Part shown: one piece after another, positions 30,557-32,000 of the stretch | Position numbering within the stretch: position 1 is the first letter of the stretch | How the letters are laid out: the number at the start of each line of letters is the position of its first letter | DNA from: Neocallimastix lanati (nom. inval.) | Taxonomy: Eukaryota > Neocallimastigomycota > Neocallimastigomycetes > Neocallimastigales > Neocallimastigaceae | Direction: 5' to 3' | Length of the DNA stretch: 32,000 nucleotides | Assembly (NCBI GenBank): GCA_016946835.1 | Contig: JACVTC010000102.1 | Span: 64,001-96,000, forward strand | The notes under the pieces: model-generated | What the model was told of the DNA's origin: nothing | What the model saw: the letters and a program-made list of their open reading frames with translations, nothing else | The model's database searches: none | Made by a program: the position numbers and the translations under genes

Positions 30557-32000
30557 ATATTTTTTATTTTTTTTTATTTTATATTTTTTATTTTATATTT
30601 TTTTATTTTTTATTTTATATTTTATATATTATATTTTTATTTTTTATTTTTTTTTATTTTTTATTTTATATTTTTATTTTTTATTTTTTATTTTATGTTT
30701 TATATTTTTTTTATTTTTTTTTATTTTTTATTTTATATTTTTATATTTTTATATTTTTATATTTTTATATTTTTATATTTTTTATTTTTTTTTATTTTTT
30801 ATTTTATATTTCATATTTTTTTTTATTTTTTTTTTTTTATTTTATATTTTTTATATTTTATATTTTATATTTTTTATTTTTATATTTTTTTTTTTATTTT
30901 ATATTTTATATTTTTATATTTTTATTTTTTATATTTTATATTTTTATATTTTTTATTTTATATTTTTTATATTTTATATTTTATATTTTTTATTTTTATA
31001 TTTTTTTTTATTTTATATTTTTTATTTTTATTTTTTATTTTTTTTTATTTTTTATTTTATATTTTTATTTTTTATTTTTTATTTTATGTTTTATATTTTT
31101 TTTATATTTTTTTATTTTTTATTTTTTATTTTATATTTTATATTTTTATTTTTTATTTTTTTTTATTTTTTATTTTATATTTTTATTTTTTATTTTTTAT
31201 TTTATGTTTTATATTTTTTTTATTTTTTTTTATTTTTTATTTTATGTTTTATATTTTTATATTTTTATATTTTTATATTTTTTATTTTTTATTTTTTTTT
31301 ATTTTTTATTTTATATTTCATATTTTTTTTTTTTTTTTTTTTTTTTTATTTTATATTTTATATTTTTATATTTTTATATTTTTTATTTTTTTTTATTTTT
31401 TATTTTTTATTTTATATTTTTTATTTTTTATTTTATATTTTATATTTTTTATTTTTATATTTTTTATTTTTTTTTATTTTTTATTTTATATTTTTATTTT
31501 TTATTTTTTATTTTATTTTTTATTTTTTATTTATTTTTTATTTTTTATTTTATTTTTTATTTTTTATTTTATTTTTTATTTTTATTTTATTTTTTTTTTT
31601 TATTTTATATTTTATATTTTATATTTTTATTTTTTTTTTTTTTATTTTATATTTTATATTTTTATTTTTTATTTTTTATTTTATTTTTTATTTTTTATTT
31701 ATTTTTTATTTTATATTTTTATATTTTTATATTTTTATATTTTTATATTTTTTATTTTTTATTTTTTTTTATTTTTTATTTTATATTTCATATTTTTTTT
31801 TTTTTTTTTTTTTTTTTATTTTATATTTTATATTTTTATATTTTTATATTTTTTATTTTTTTTTATTTTTTATTTTTTATTTTATATTTTTTATTTTTTA
31901 TTTTATATTTTATATTTTTTATTTTTATATTTTTTATTTTTTTTTATTTTTTATTTTATATTTCATATTTTTTTTTATTTTTTTTTTATATTTTATATTT
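29876..32000. repeat. T-rich low-complexity tract (TATTTT/ATATTTT), over 2.1 kb, continues past the window
   Basis: After about 29895 the + strand is almost only T with single A, one to three A per ten bases, a handful of G (in TTTATGTTTTAT) and C (in ATTTCATATTTT). It is not a simple microsatellite: units TATTTT, ATATTTT and TTTTTATTTT are shuffled. Larger blocks are duplicated: 31251-31493 recurs exactly at 31721-31963 (offset 470), and about 130 bp from 29951 recurs near 30281 with one base of length difference. Phe/Tyr/Ile frames across it are not genes. Confidence 0.92.

Overview
The window looks like genomic DNA of an anaerobic gut fungus (Neocallimastigomycota). The intergenic DNA is almost pure A/T, with long homopolymers and microsatellites. 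Several genes carry the fungal (CBM10-like) dockerin signature (Cys...GY.C...D..G.WG.E....WCGI) that docks enzymes onto the cellulosome of these fungi. Around these are typical families: secreted Cys-rich proteins with one membrane anchor, LURP-one-related (LOR) proteins, ankyrin proteins and PLC-like phosphodiesterases.

Layout. 1-1912 (-): 5' two-thirds of a broken RPB1-like RNA polymerase subunit, most like those of large DNA viruses, running off the left edge. 1913-3297: A/T spacer. 3298-7267 (-): one very large broken gene: signal peptide, Cys-rich region, PI-PLC X domain, ricin-like beta-trefoil modules and four dockerins. 7450-8229 (-) and 15007-15717 (+): two paralogous Cys-rich single-pass membrane proteins. 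10055-10766 (-): a secreted protein broken by a 7-bp tandem duplication. 11141-11413 (+): orphan 3' end encoding a C-terminal membrane anchor. 11685-14312 (-): a long acidic reading frame, broken several times, opening with a signal peptide and the first residues of a second PI-PLC domain. 16239-16838: a near-perfect 150-bp inverted repeat carrying pieces of a small gene.

17113-18479 (-): a truncated LOR gene abutting a fragment of a D5-like primase-helicase, a second virus-type gene. 20437-21066 (-): the only apparently intact LOR gene. 23634-25530 (+): a decayed and a less decayed copy of a small secreted-protein gene, separated by a compound AAAAT minisatellite. 25936-26292 (+): 3' half of a third LOR gene. 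26815-29465 (-): scattered pieces of an ankyrin gene. 29876-32000: a T-rich tract of over 2.1 kb with internal higher-order duplications, running off the right edge.

The most notable content is the pair of virus-derived replication/transcription genes embedded in a fungal chromosome, one directly joined to a host gene, and the unusual PI-PLC/dockerin/ricin-like protein. Many coding stretches are interrupted by single-base frameshifts or in-frame stops. Some lie in homopolymers and could be sequencing errors. Others (a 7-bp duplication, nonsense substitutions, truncated domains) look like real decay, so the region reads as a gene graveyard with about four intact genes (7450-8229, 15007-15717, 20437-21066 and perhaps 29016-29465). 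No rRNA, tRNA or CRISPR array was recognised.
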